Below are positions 7,201 to 15,486 of a stretch of DNA of 18,093 nt, piece after piece; the stretch's first letter is position 1, and each line of letters starts with the position of its first letter. The stretch lies in NCBI GenBank assembly GCA_031401035.1, contig JANNRA010000154.1, positions 1 through 18,093 on the forward strand. Reading direction: 5' to 3'. The DNA comes from JANNRA01 sp031401035. Lineage in GTDB: Bacteria; Desulfobacterota; Binatia; HRBIN30; CADEER01. A program made the position numbers and the translations under genes. The notes beneath the pieces were generated by a model. It ran no database searches. It saw nothing but the letters and a program-made list of their open reading frames with translations, and had not been told where the DNA came from.

Positions 7201-9789
7201 GAGCGCAACACCGTCGGCGGCCAGGCCGGTGAGCAGGCGCAGCAGCGCTGCGGCGACGCGGTAGCGCGCCGCGGGCTCAGCCTGCGCCGCGTGCAGCCGC
7301 AGCAGGGCGCGCTCGAGCGCATCGCCGGGCGCCAGGTCGGCAACACCGAAATGGGCCAGGGCGCGGCGCAGGTCGGCCACGAACGCCTCCGGCAGGCCGG
7401 CTTCGCGCTCGGCGCGCCGGCGCAGGTAGATGCGCAGCCATGCTTCATTCGACAGGCCCACGGCGCCGCCTGGCGCGGCCGGCGGCTGGCGCGAGAACAG
7501 AACCTCGGTGTCGGAGAACAGCGGCACCAGCGCTACCAGGCCGGCGAGCTCGGCGAGCACGTCGGCCGGCTGGTCCTCGGGTCGCGGCGCCGCCAGCAGT
7601 GCGTCGAGCTGGGCGTCGATGTCGGCACGCCGGTCGTAGCCGAGCAGCAGGCGGCGCACGGCGGCCGCCATTGCGTCGAAGCCGCGCGCCCGCTGCGCCC
7701 GCGGGCGCAGCGCCGCGGCGGCGAGATCGGGCTGGCCGGCGGCGTCGCACAACGCCGCCAGCGGGTCGCTCCATTCGGGCAGCAGCAGGCGGGCGCCGCT
7801 GCCGCCCGTCGCCGGCGCCGCGTCGGACTGCAGCGTCAACAACAGGGCGCCGGCGGCGACGCGGTCATGCGGGTGGACGGCCACGGCGCTGACGATGCCT
7901 GCCTGCTGGGCGTGCACGGGGACCTCGACCTTCATCGTCTCCAGCAGGGCGAGGCGCTGGCCGAGGCGGACGCGCGCGCCCACCGCCACCTCGAGGGCGA
8001 TCACCACCGCCGGCGCCTCGGCGCGCACGGCGCCGTCGGCGTCACGGCTGAGGCGGTGCGGCTGCCCATCGACCTCGATGCGCAGCCCGCCGCCGACACG
8101 CGCGTAGGTGAGGGCGGCGCGCGTGTCGCCGATCTCCAGCGCGCAGGCGTGCGGCTGCTCCTCGCGCAGGCGCGCGACGCACTCGCGTCCGTCGCAGGCG
8201 AGGCGGTAGTGCCAGTCGCCGAGGGCCAGCACTTCGACCCGGTAGCGCTCGCCGCCGTGCCCCAGCTCCACCACCTGCGCGCCTGAGGGTGGCCCGGCGC
8301 GCGGGTGGCCGAGGGCCGCGTCCTCGAAGAATACCCGGCGCAGCGCCGCACGCTCCTCTTGGTAGACGAGGATGGCGGCGGCGATCAGCGCCGCGACGGC
8401 GCCTGTCGGGAGGGGCAGAGCGCGCAGGGTACGGTCGAGCCAGTCGATGTCGACGCCGCCGCGGCGCAGCGCGTCGCTGGCCAGCAGATCGAGCAGCAGA
8501 CCCTTGTTGGTCGCGCCGCCGTCGAGTACGAGGCGGAACTCGCTCAACGCCGCGGCGAGGCGGGCCAGGGCAGCCGGGCGGGTGGGCGCGTGGGCCATGA
8601 CTTTGGCGACCAACTGATCGAACGCCGCCGGCATGGCGCTCCCCGGTCCGACTCCGGCGTCGACGCGCACGCCGGGGCCGCCGGGTGGTTCGAACAGCAC
8701 CACCGGTCCGGGTGCCGGCGCGAAGTCTGCAGAGGGGTCCTCAGCGCAGACGCGTGCCTCGATGGCATGGCCGCGCTGCGCCGGCGCCCGCGCCGGCAAC
8801 GGCTCGCCGCGCGCCAGGCGCAACTGCAGCTCGACCAGATCGAGCCCGGTGAGCAGCTCGGTGAGGCCGTGCTCGACCTGCAGGCGCGGGTTGAGTTCGA
8901 GAAAGACGAAGCGGCCGTCGACGACGAGGAACTCGGCAGTGCCGACGCCGCAATAGCCGGCGGCGCGCGCCAGGCGCACGCCGGCGTCGCGCAGCGCCGC
9001 GGCCAGGCGTGGCGCCAGGTGCGGGGGCGGCGCCTCCTCGATGACCTTCTGGTGGCGCCGCTGCACGCTGCAGTCACGCAGGCCGAGCGCCAGGCAGCCG
9101 CCGTGCGCGTCGGCGGCGAGCTGGACCTCGATGTGGCGCGCGCCGCGCACGACCGCCTCGACAAACAGCGTCGCGTCGCCGAAGGCGGCGGCGGCTTCGG
9201 CGGCGGCGCGGGCGAACGCCGGCGCCAGGTCGGCGGGCGACTCGACCAACCGGATGCCGCGGCCGCCTCCCCCCGCCGCCGCTTTCACCATCAGCGGAAA
9301 GCCGACCGCCTCGGCGGCGGCGGCGAGGTTGGCGACGTCCACGGCCCCGTTGCTCCAGCGCGCCACGGGCACGCCGTGCGCCTCGGCCAGCTGCTTGGCG
9401 GCAATCTTGTCGCCGAGCTGGCGCATGGCGGCGCTCGACGGGCCGACAAAGCACAGGCCGCGCTCCTCGCAGGCGGCGGCGAACGTCGGATCCTCGGCGA
9501 GGAAGCCCCAGCCCGGCCAGACGGTGTCGGCGCGCGTCGCGCGCAGTGCCGCCAGCACCCGGCCGTGGTCGAGATAGGCGAGACGCGGCGGCGCGCCGCG
9601 TGCCGGACGCAGGGCCGGCCCGAGCGACAGCGCCTCGTCGGCCTGGCGGACGAACGGCGCGCCGCGGTCGGGCTCGGTGTACAGTGCGATCGCGGTCAGG
9701 CGCGAGCCCTCGGCGGCGCGCAGGGCGCGCACCGTGCGCGCACAGCGGCTGGCGGCGTCGCCGCGATTGACGATCGCGATGCGTTCCAT
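4291..9789 (-). CDS. giant multidomain acetyl/acyl-CoA carboxylase, eukaryotic-type architecture
   Basis: One 1832-residue chain carries all activities of biotin-dependent acyl-CoA carboxylation, most simply acetyl-CoA to malonyl-CoA. Biotin carboxylase spans ~1-455: K169 and the GGGGRG loop (173-178), QRRHQK (243-248) and ELNPRLQVEH with E298, N300 and R302. The ELNPRLQVEH form is typical of eukaryotic ACC, where bacterial AccC has MNTRIQVEH. The biotin carrier is ~585-655, with biotinyl-lysine K620 in LLETMKVEVPV. Residues ~660-1285 resemble the ACC central region, especially the segment around RLHWNRITLLVRPP and the last part leading into the carboxyltransferase. The carboxyltransferase covers ~1290-1800: PEGLTRVLVLSDPT, GARIAM (1386-1391) and a C-terminal crotonase half. 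The tail VAQEFDAVHTVERAL matches the ACC C-terminus. It is shorter than yeast or human ACC (~2200-2350) but longer than bacterial long-chain acyl-CoA carboxylase (~1100), which lacks the central region. ATG 9787-9789 precedes MERIAIVNRGD; no strong ribosome site is visible. Substrate is unproven. Confidence 0.93.
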   Translation of the reverse strand: MERIAIVNRGDAASRCARTVRALRAAEGSRLTAIALYTEPDRGAPFVRQADEALSLGPALRPARGAPPRLAYLDHGRVLAALRATRADTVWPGWGFLAEDPTFAAACEERGLCFVGPSSAAMRQLGDKIAAKQLAEAHGVPVARWSNGAVDVANLAAAAEAVGFPLMVKAAAGGGGRGIRLVESPADLAPAFARAAAEAAAAFGDATLFVEAVVRGARHIEVQLAADAHGGCLALGLRDCSVQRRHQKVIEEAPPPHLAPRLAAALRDAGVRLARAAGYCGVGTAEFLVVDGRFVFLELNPRLQVEHGLTELLTGLDLVELQLRLARGEPLPARAPAQRGHAIEARVCAEDPSADFAPAPGPVVLFEPPGGPGVRVDAGVGPGSAMPAAFDQLVAKVMAHAPTRPAALARLAAALSEFRLVLDGGATNKGLLLDLLASDALRRGGVDIDWLDRTLRALPLPTGAVAALIAAAILVYQEERAALRRVFFEDAALGHPRAGPPSGAQVVELGHGGERYRVEVLALGDWHYRLACDGRECVARLREEQPHACALEIGDTRAALTYARVGGGLRIEVDGQPHRLSRDADGAVRAEAPAVVIALEVAVGARVRLGQRLALLETMKVEVPVHAQQAGIVSAVAVHPHDRVAAGALLLTLQSDAAPATGGSGARLLLPEWSDPLAALCDAAGQPDLAAAALRPRAQRARGFDAMAAAVRRLLLGYDRRADIDAQLDALLAAPRPEDQPADVLAELAGLVALVPLFSDTEVLFSRQPPAAPGGAVGLSNEAWLRIYLRRRAEREAGLPEAFVADLRRALAHFGVADLAPGDALERALLRLHAAQAEPAARYRVAAALLRLLTGLAADGVALGEDGALVRALSLCAALRGQIPDSVADAAVDARYVIVERPAVRRRAAAALAAALAPLEREGAAAIDLATVARFADSPPEVFDRVAAWARATDPARRELALQALVLHQYAPLTPRGRALQRGAAWSLVRFDADSGTIVAALADAAAVPAAVTALVAAATAAEARFVELLVAVEAPLAPDSLAALAAPLAAAAVAGRRACLTVLAADGSRQHRVVGAPTPPAADGAALGAAAGRGGDDATAAHGLHPETVRRLGLARLRDFVIERLDAGEGLYAFFGRSRAVPGDERIFVFAEVRAALPGVGGTLHEAAFVHAFADAVQTLRALRGERDQWRRLHWNRITLLVRPPLHLLPETRDRLVGELTPALRHLGLEKLVVRLTLRARPDGGAERVQELVIEPGPGRPQVTWRAPHDAPLRPASADERRLAEARRRGLIFPAEAVRLFTAAPGATWEEQAPLPDGQRCGIVYGLVRTPTDKHPEGLTRVLVLSDPTHDLGALAGPECTRLVAALDLAAARGLPLEWVATSAGARIAMDSGTENLDATARVVRRIVAFTDAGGEINIVVAGVNVGAQSYFDALATMCQGTRGILIMLPGASMVLTGRLALEASGGVAAADETSIGGFDRIMGPTGQAQYYAGDLVAAHALLLAHYRFAYRAPGEARPRRHATADPAARSIAVAPYPADGSGFLTVGDVFSAASNPGRKRPFAMRPVMQALIDGDGGWLERWAAMAGAETAIVWDAHLGGHPICLLGIESRNVPRLGRRAHDGPVEWTAGTLFPQSSKKIARALAAASGVRPAVVLATLAGFDGSPESMRGLQLEYGAEIARAVVRFAGPLLFAVVSRYHGGAYVVFSRALNDGLHAVALQGSYASVIGGSAAATAVFAREVRARTESDPRVQAARTALARVRDRPRAVALAAALERLRETVGREQHAAVAQEFDAVHTVERALAVGSLDAIVTAETLRAHLIAQLDGAR

Positions 9790-9860
9790 GCCGGCTGTCA
9801 GCTAGCAGCTTTGCCGCCGCGACGGCGAACCGTGCCGCGCCTGGCTCGTCCGGGGCCGCG

Positions 9861-9896
9861 CTCGCTTGACCATTGTCGTCCGGTAGGCCAAGCGAG
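9861..9896. promoter_or_regulatory. inverted repeat in the divergent promoter region, candidate operator
   Basis: CTCGCTTGACC (9861-9871) and GGCCAAGCGAG (9886-9896) are reverse complements at 10 of 11 positions, separated by 14 nt. The left arm includes a TTGACC (9866-9871) that could be the -35 of the plus-strand kinase/exporter operon. The repeat sits in the 137-bp gap between the divergent carboxylase (start 9789) and kinase (start 9927). It could be a shared operator or an mRNA leader hairpin. Confidence 0.4.
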
Positions 9897-9926
9897 GGCG
9901 ATACCGCGAGACCGGCAGGAGGCCCA

Positions 9927-11015
9927 ATGGCCGAGCACAGCGCGGGCGACGTGCTGCCCGAGACAATTCCTATCCGCGACGATGAGGACTTCGACCAGGT
10001 TCGCCTGGCTTCGCACCTGAAGGGCATCCTCCCCGGCAGCGAGCAGCCGCTGACAATCACCCAGTTCGGCGGCGGCCACGCCAACCTCACCTACCTGCTG
10101 CGCTATGGCGAGCAGGAATACGTCCTGCGCCGTCCTCCGCTCGGTCCGGTGGCGGCCGGCGCGCACGACATGGGGCGCGAGTATCGCGTCCTGGCGGTGC
10201 TCTACCGCGCCTACTCGCTGGCGCCGCGCGCCTATCACTTCTGCGAGGACCAGGGCGTCATCGGCTCGCCGTTCTTCGTCATGGAGCGACGCTGCGGCAC
10301 GGTGGTGCGTTTCGCCATTCCGCCCGAGTTCGGCGGCGGCAGCGACGCCGACGCCAACCGGCGCATGAGCGAGGTGTTGGTCGACGCCCTCGCCGATCTG
10401 CACCAGGCCGACTACCGTGCCGTCGGTCTCGACACGCTCGGCAAGCCCGAGGGCTTCCTGCGCCGCCAGATCGACGGCTGGGCGCGACGCTACGAGCGCG
10501 CCAAGACGCGCGAGATCGCGTTGGTGGACGAACTGGTGGCGTGGCTGCGCGCCGAACTGCCGCCGTCGCCGGCGCCAGCCCTGCTGCACAACGACTGGCG
10601 GTTGGACAACATCATGCTCGACACGGCCGACCCGGGTCGTGTCATCGCCGTGTTCGACTGGGACATGTGTACGCTCGGCGATCCGTTCGCCGACCTCGGC
10701 ACGCTGCTGGCAAGTTGGAAGGAGATCGGCGAGGACGGCGGCGGCATGACCGCCGGGTCGATGCCGTCCAACAGCCCCGGCTTTCTCACCCGCGCCGAGG
10801 CGGTGGCACGCTACGGGCGGCGACGCGGCGTCGACGTCGGCACGGTGCCGTACTACTACGTCTTCGGTCTGTTCAAGATCGGCGTCGTCCTGCAGCAGAT
10901 CTTTCACCGCTACCATCTCGGCCAGACCAAGGACGCCCGCTTCGCGATCTTCGACCAGGTGGCGGAGATGCTGTTCGCCGCCGCGCGCGACCGCAGCCGC
11001 TCCCTCACCCTGTGA
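9927..11015 (+). CDS. APH-fold phosphotransferase, ACAD10/11 kinase-domain type
   Basis: This 362-residue kinase starts at ATG 9927 behind AGGAGG (9917-9922). The N-lobe has the FGGGHANLTYLL glycine-rich segment (~50-61), and EYVLRRPP holds a basic residue at the usual Lys/Arg position. The catalytic loop is HNDWRLDN (221-228, D223 as base, N228 for metal). The metal-binding FDWDM has D244 and D246. This set, with the RRPPLG and H-N/G-D-W/Y-R patterns, is typical of the kinase domain fused to acyl-CoA dehydrogenase in ACAD10/11 and of free-standing bacterial homologues. In ACAD11-type systems it phosphorylates 4-hydroxyacyl-CoA on the way to degradation. Here no acyl-CoA dehydrogenase lies in the window. 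Its stop overlaps the GTG of the exporter, so the two are translationally coupled. The true substrate is unknown; a drug-resistance role is unlikely from the motif style. Confidence 0.88.
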   Translation: MAEHSAGDVLPETIPIRDDEDFDQVRLASHLKGILPGSEQPLTITQFGGGHANLTYLLRYGEQEYVLRRPPLGPVAAGAHDMGREYRVLAVLYRAYSLAPRAYHFCEDQGVIGSPFFVMERRCGTVVRFAIPPEFGGGSDADANRRMSEVLVDALADLHQADYRAVGLDTLGKPEGFLRRQIDGWARRYERAKTREIALVDELVAWLRAELPPSPAPALLHNDWRLDNIMLDTADPGRVIAVFDWDMCTLGDPFADLGTLLASWKEIGEDGGGMTAGSMPSNSPGFLTRAEAVARYGRRRGVDVGTVPYYYVFGLFKIGVVLQQIFHRYHLGQTKDARFAIFDQVAEMLFAAARDRSRSLTL

Positions 11016-13723
11016 TCCGCCGGCTCCTCTCTCTGCCGCTGCGCGCCCCGCGCGTGACGCTGGCGGTCCTCGGGCTGATCACGCTGCTGCTCGGGGTCTT
11101 CGCCGTCCGCATCCGCGTCGATCCGGCGATCGAGAACCTCCTGCCCGCGGACAGCGAGGACCGGCGCTACTACGAGAGCGTCAAGGCGGTGTTCGGCAGC
11201 GAGGAGGCGACCGTCATCGGCGTCTTCGGCGACCCGTTCACGCCAGACATGCTGGCCATGATCGACCGACTGTCGCGCGCCGTCGGGTTGATCGCGGGGG
11301 TGCGCGAGGTCATCAGCCTGACCACCGTCAAGGGGGTCGAGAGCGATGAGAACGGCCTGCGCGTCGGTCCGCTGCTGCGCGAGCTGCCGCAGACGCCGGC
11401 GGCGGCCGCCGCGCTCAAGGCCAAGGTGATGGCCGACCCGCTGTATGTCGGCAATCTGGTCAATCCCGACGCCAGCGCCACCAGCATCCTGATTCTGTTC
11501 GAACCGCTGCGCGACAGCGAGTTCATCGCGCGCGACATCGAGGGGCAGGTGCGCCGCCTGGTCGATGCCGAGGGCGGCGGCGAGCGTTTTGCCATCACCG
11601 GCGTGCAGAGCCTCAAGGTCAACGGCGCGCGGCTCATGCAGGAGGACCTCGAGCGCTTCGTGCCGCTGTCGCTGGCGCTGGTGCTGCTGATCCTGGTGCT
11701 GGAGTTCAAGACGGTGCGCGGCGTCCTGCTGCCGTTGACGTGCGTCGTGGTCGGGACGGTGTGGACGACCGGGGTGATGGTGCTGTCGGGCAGCGACATC
11801 AACATGGGGACCCTGGTCCTGCCGCCGTTGCTGATGGCGATCGGCATTGCCTACTCGATCCACGTGCTCAGCCGGTACTACGCCGAGCTGGCGCCGGGCC
11901 GGGACCGCCCCGCGACGGTGACGGCGATGTTGGCGCACGTGCGCCTGCCGGTGTCTGTGGCGTGGCTGACCACCGTGGTGAGTTGCGCCACGCTGGTGCT
12001 CAATCCGATTCACGCCATCCGCGACTTCGGGGTCTACTCCGTCGTCGGCATCACGGCGATCTTCGCCGTCTCGCTGTTCCTCATCCCGGCGGCGCTGATG
12101 CTGCTGCCGCATCCGACCCGCGCGCCGCGCACCGAGGAAACAGGGGGCCGCATCGCCACGGCGGTCGGCGCCATCGGGCGCTGGGCGGTGGCCCACCGCG
12201 CCCTGGTGCTGGTCGGCGGCATCCTCCTCTGCGCCGTCAGCCTCTGGGGGGCCTCGCGCATCAAGGTCGAGACCGACTACCTGGCTTTCTTCAGCGAGGA
12301 CAGCGTCTTCCGGCGCGACAACGCGCGCATCGGCGCCGCGCTGGGCGGCACGCAACCGATCTACGTCACCATCGAGGGCGATGGACCGGGGGCGCTCGGC
12401 AAACTCGATGCGCTGACGGCGATGCGCGACCTGCAGCAGTTCGTCGCCGAGCAGCCCGGCGTCGATGGCAGCCTGTCGCTGGCCGACTATGTGGCGCTGA
12501 TGCAGGGCGCGTTGAGCCCGGAGCGCGGCCGCACATTGCCGGACAACCAGGCCGACGTCGACCAACTGCTGCTCTTCGTCAACCCGACCGACGTCGCGCC
12601 GGTGGTGGCGCGCGACTACGGGCGCGCCAACATCATCGTGCGCACGCGCTTGTCAGGATCACAGGAGGTGGGCGCGCTGGTGACGCGCATCGAGGACTAT
12701 GCCAAGACGCGCTTCCGCCGCGGCCTCGAACCGCACGCGACCGGCAGCCTGGTGCTGCTCAACCGCTCGGCCGACGATTTGGCGCGCGGGCAGGTGTCGA
12801 GCCTGTGGCAGGTGCTGGTGATCCTGTTCGTCCTCATGTCGGGCATCTTCCTCTCGCTGCGCGCCGGCCTGCTGTCGCTGGTGCCGAACGTGGTGCCGGT
12901 GGTGGTGCTGTTCGGCATCATGGGCTGGAGCGGCATCACGCTGAACATCTCGACCAGCATGATCGCCGTCATCGCCATCGGCATCGCGGTCGATGACACC
13001 ATCCACTACTTCAGTGAGTTCAATGTGCAGCTGCGCGCCACCGGCAATCAGGAGCAGGCGATTCTCAACGTCGTGCGCATCATCGGGCGTCCGATCGTGT
13101 ACTCGGCGCTGGCGCTCACCGCCGGCTTCGCCATCGTCTGTCTGTCGAACTTCCAGCCCATCCGCCACTTCGGCATCCTCGCCAGCGCCACCATGGCCGT
13201 CGGGCTGGTGGCCGAACTGCTGATCACGCCGGCACTGGTGATGACGACGACGATCATCACCATCTGGGATCTGCTGTTTCTCAAACTCGGCCCCGCGCCG
13301 GAGAAGGAGATTCCGCTGTTTGCCGGCCTGCGGCCGTTCCAGGCCAAAATCGTCGTCCTGATGGGGCGGCTGGCCGCCGCGGCGCCGGGGACCTACATCA
13401 CCCGCCGTGGCGAGCTGAAGTCGGAGCTCTACGTGCTGCTGAACGGGCGCGCCGACGTGCGCCTGGGGCCGCAGGAACCGGTCATCCGCACCATGGGGCG
13501 TGGCGACGTCATCGGCGAGATGGCGCTGGTGCGTGCGCGGCCGCGTTCGGCCGACGTGATCGTCGATCAGGCGGTCGAGTATCTGGTCCTCGACCACGGC
13601 TTCCTCGACCGCCTGCAGCGCCGCCATCCCCGCATCGCCGCCAAGGTCTTCCTCAACCTGACGCGCATCCTCAGCGATCGCCTCGAGAGCACCACCGACC
13701 AGCTCTCGCGGGCGACGCACTGA
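11012..13723 (+). CDS. RND/MMPL-family exporter with C-terminal cyclic-nucleotide-binding domain
   Basis: This 903-residue membrane protein starts at GTG 11012, inside GTGA with the kinase stop at 11013-11015. It has the two-fold repeat of MMPL/HpnN-type exporters. Each half has a first helix (APRVTLAVLGLITLLLG near residue 10; a second after GRWAVAHRA), a periplasmic loop (DPAIENLLPADSE; VETDYLAFFSED) and five more helices. AIGIAVDDTIHYF in the second half is the conserved RND charged motif in helix 10. About residue 770 a cyclic-nucleotide-binding domain begins, with PGTYITRRGELKSELYVLLNG and a phosphate-binding cassette GEMALVRARPRSADV (835-849). E836 and R845 sit at the same spacing as E200/R209 of PKA, so nucleotide binding is plausible. 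Such exporters move lipids or hopanoids out of the inner membrane, but the cargo here is unknown. Confidence 0.9.
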   Translation: MIRRLLSLPLRAPRVTLAVLGLITLLLGVFAVRIRVDPAIENLLPADSEDRRYYESVKAVFGSEEATVIGVFGDPFTPDMLAMIDRLSRAVGLIAGVREVISLTTVKGVESDENGLRVGPLLRELPQTPAAAAALKAKVMADPLYVGNLVNPDASATSILILFEPLRDSEFIARDIEGQVRRLVDAEGGGERFAITGVQSLKVNGARLMQEDLERFVPLSLALVLLILVLEFKTVRGVLLPLTCVVVGTVWTTGVMVLSGSDINMGTLVLPPLLMAIGIAYSIHVLSRYYAELAPGRDRPATVTAMLAHVRLPVSVAWLTTVVSCATLVLNPIHAIRDFGVYSVVGITAIFAVSLFLIPAALMLLPHPTRAPRTEETGGRIATAVGAIGRWAVAHRALVLVGGILLCAVSLWGASRIKVETDYLAFFSEDSVFRRDNARIGAALGGTQPIYVTIEGDGPGALGKLDALTAMRDLQQFVAEQPGVDGSLSLADYVALMQGALSPERGRTLPDNQADVDQLLLFVNPTDVAPVVARDYGRANIIVRTRLSGSQEVGALVTRIEDYAKTRFRRGLEPHATGSLVLLNRSADDLARGQVSSLWQVLVILFVLMSGIFLSLRAGLLSLVPNVVPVVVLFGIMGWSGITLNISTSMIAVIAIGIAVDDTIHYFSEFNVQLRATGNQEQAILNVVRIIGRPIVYSALALTAGFAIVCLSNFQPIRHFGILASATMAVGLVAELLITPALVMTTTIITIWDLLFLKLGPAPEKEIPLFAGLRPFQAKIVVLMGRLAAAAPGTYITRRGELKSELYVLLNGRADVRLGPQEPVIRTMGRGDVIGEMALVRARPRSADVIVDQAVEYLVLDHGFLDRLQRRHPRIAAKVFLNLTRILSDRLESTTDQLSRATH

Positions 13724-13727
13724 CGGC

Positions 13728-13801
13728 GATGTGGAGTGCGGCGCGTCAGCGCCGCGCACGCGGCGCGCTGAGCCAGCGGCGCTGACGCGCCGCACTCCAC
13801 A

Positions 13802-13803
<2 letters not shown>
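13728..13803. repeat. 28-bp perfect inverted repeat, REP-like palindrome and bidirectional terminator
   Basis: Arms 13728-13755 and 13776-13803 are perfect reverse complements with a 20-nt GC-rich loop. The arm starts GATGTGGAGTGCGGCGCGTC. The element lies between the exporter stop (13723) and the stop codon of the reductase gene (13802-13804), which overlaps the right arm by two bases. It can terminate both converging transcripts. The length and the composition style (GGAGTGCGGCG...) resemble dispersed palindromic repeats of some GC-rich genomes. I see no second copy in this window. Confidence 0.85.
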
Positions 13804-14875
<1,072 letters not shown>

Positions 14876-14971
14876 CGTCCCCTGCATGGACGGCGGATGA
14901 TGCCGGCTGGCGCCGCGCCGTGCAACCGTCCCCGCCTTGACAGTGGCGCGTGGCATCTCGATGCTCGGGGC

Positions 14972-15334
14972 ATGACACGAATCGTCGGCAGGGCGGCGCG
15001 CGGCGCTGCCATCTCGGCTCACGTGGCGACCCACCTGCAGCGCGTCAATCCGCATCGCCTGCGTCAGTTCGTCGGCCGCATCGGTCTGGCGGCCCGCTGC
15101 CTGTGCGACGTCGCGGTCGGGCAGTATCCGCACATCCCGTGGAAGACCGTCGGCGCCCTGGCGGCGGCGCTGGCCTACTTCCTGGCGCCGGTCGACGCGC
15201 TGCCCGATCTCATCCCACTGACCGGATTCCTCGACGATGCCGCCGTCGTCGGCCTGGTGTTCGGCAGCGCCGAGAGCGACCTGCGCCGCTACTGCGCCTG
15301 GCGCGGCGTCGACCCGCAACCGTATTTCGACTGA
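14972..15334 (+). CDS. DUF1232 (YkvA-type) small membrane-associated protein
   Basis: The protein has 120 residues. From residue 56 it shows the DUF1232 core: PWKTVGALAAALAYFLAPVD followed by ALPDLIPLTGFLDD, the family pattern of a hydrophobic segment, a P-x-D-x-x-PD-x-IP turn and a second hydrophobic segment (AAVVGLVFGSA). YkvA-like proteins are short, widespread and have no settled biochemical role. The N-terminal ~50 residues are basic and amphipathic. ATG 14972 is the first Met in a long open frame, with CGGGGC just before it; the upstream part of the frame is antisense to the reductase gene and is not credible protein. The gene is divergent from the reductase (96 bp between starts) and seems monocistronic. 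Confidence 0.88.
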   Translation: MTRIVGRAARGAAISAHVATHLQRVNPHRLRQFVGRIGLAARCLCDVAVGQYPHIPWKTVGALAAALAYFLAPVDALPDLIPLTGFLDDAAVVGLVFGSAESDLRRYCAWRGVDPQPYFD

Positions 15335-15486
15335 TCGGTTCAGGCTGAGCGTGATCCGACAATAGACATCAGGATCCTCAGCGATGCCGTTGGCGAGATT
15401 CGCCATCGACCGCGACGCCTCCGTCCCTCCGCTTCTCCGTGTGAAGTTCTTGTCACATCACGGCTAAGGCGCTCCCCAGGGGTTGC
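15335..15486. other. convergent intergenic gap with a small hairpin
   Basis: I see no gene between the DUF1232 stop and the lipoprotein stop. A short hairpin TGGCGA (15391-15396) / TCGCCA (15400-15405) with a 3-nt loop is the only terminator-like structure. TGTGA and TCACA half-sites (15440-15444, 15453-15457) are also present, 8 nt apart. Confidence 0.45.

Noticed and set aside
5980..8286. Long plus-strand frame (768 codons) inside the carboxylase region
   Set aside because: It is antisense to the central and carrier parts of the carboxylase. Its protein is Arg/Gln/Ala-rich with no domain, as expected for shadow frames in ~70% GC DNA.
8305..10020. Plus-strand frame of 571 codons opposite the biotin carboxylase domain
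   Set aside because: It is a shadow of the BC domain, whose catalytic motifs are intact on the minus strand. It also has no ribosome site and overlaps the kinase start.
9927..11015. Aminoglycoside resistance gene
   Set aside because: The fold is shared, but the FDWD and HNDWRLDN motifs and the coupling to a lipid-type exporter fit the ACAD10/11-like kinase group. There is no mobile element nearby.
10910..12565. Minus-strand frame of 551 codons opposite the exporter
   Set aside because: The protein is His/Gln/Arg-rich without a fold, while the plus strand encodes clear transmembrane repeats.
15440..15457. CRP-like TGTGA...TCACA site
   Set aside because: The half-sites are 8 nt apart rather than the 6 of CRP sites, and the position lies downstream of two converging genes, not at a promoter.
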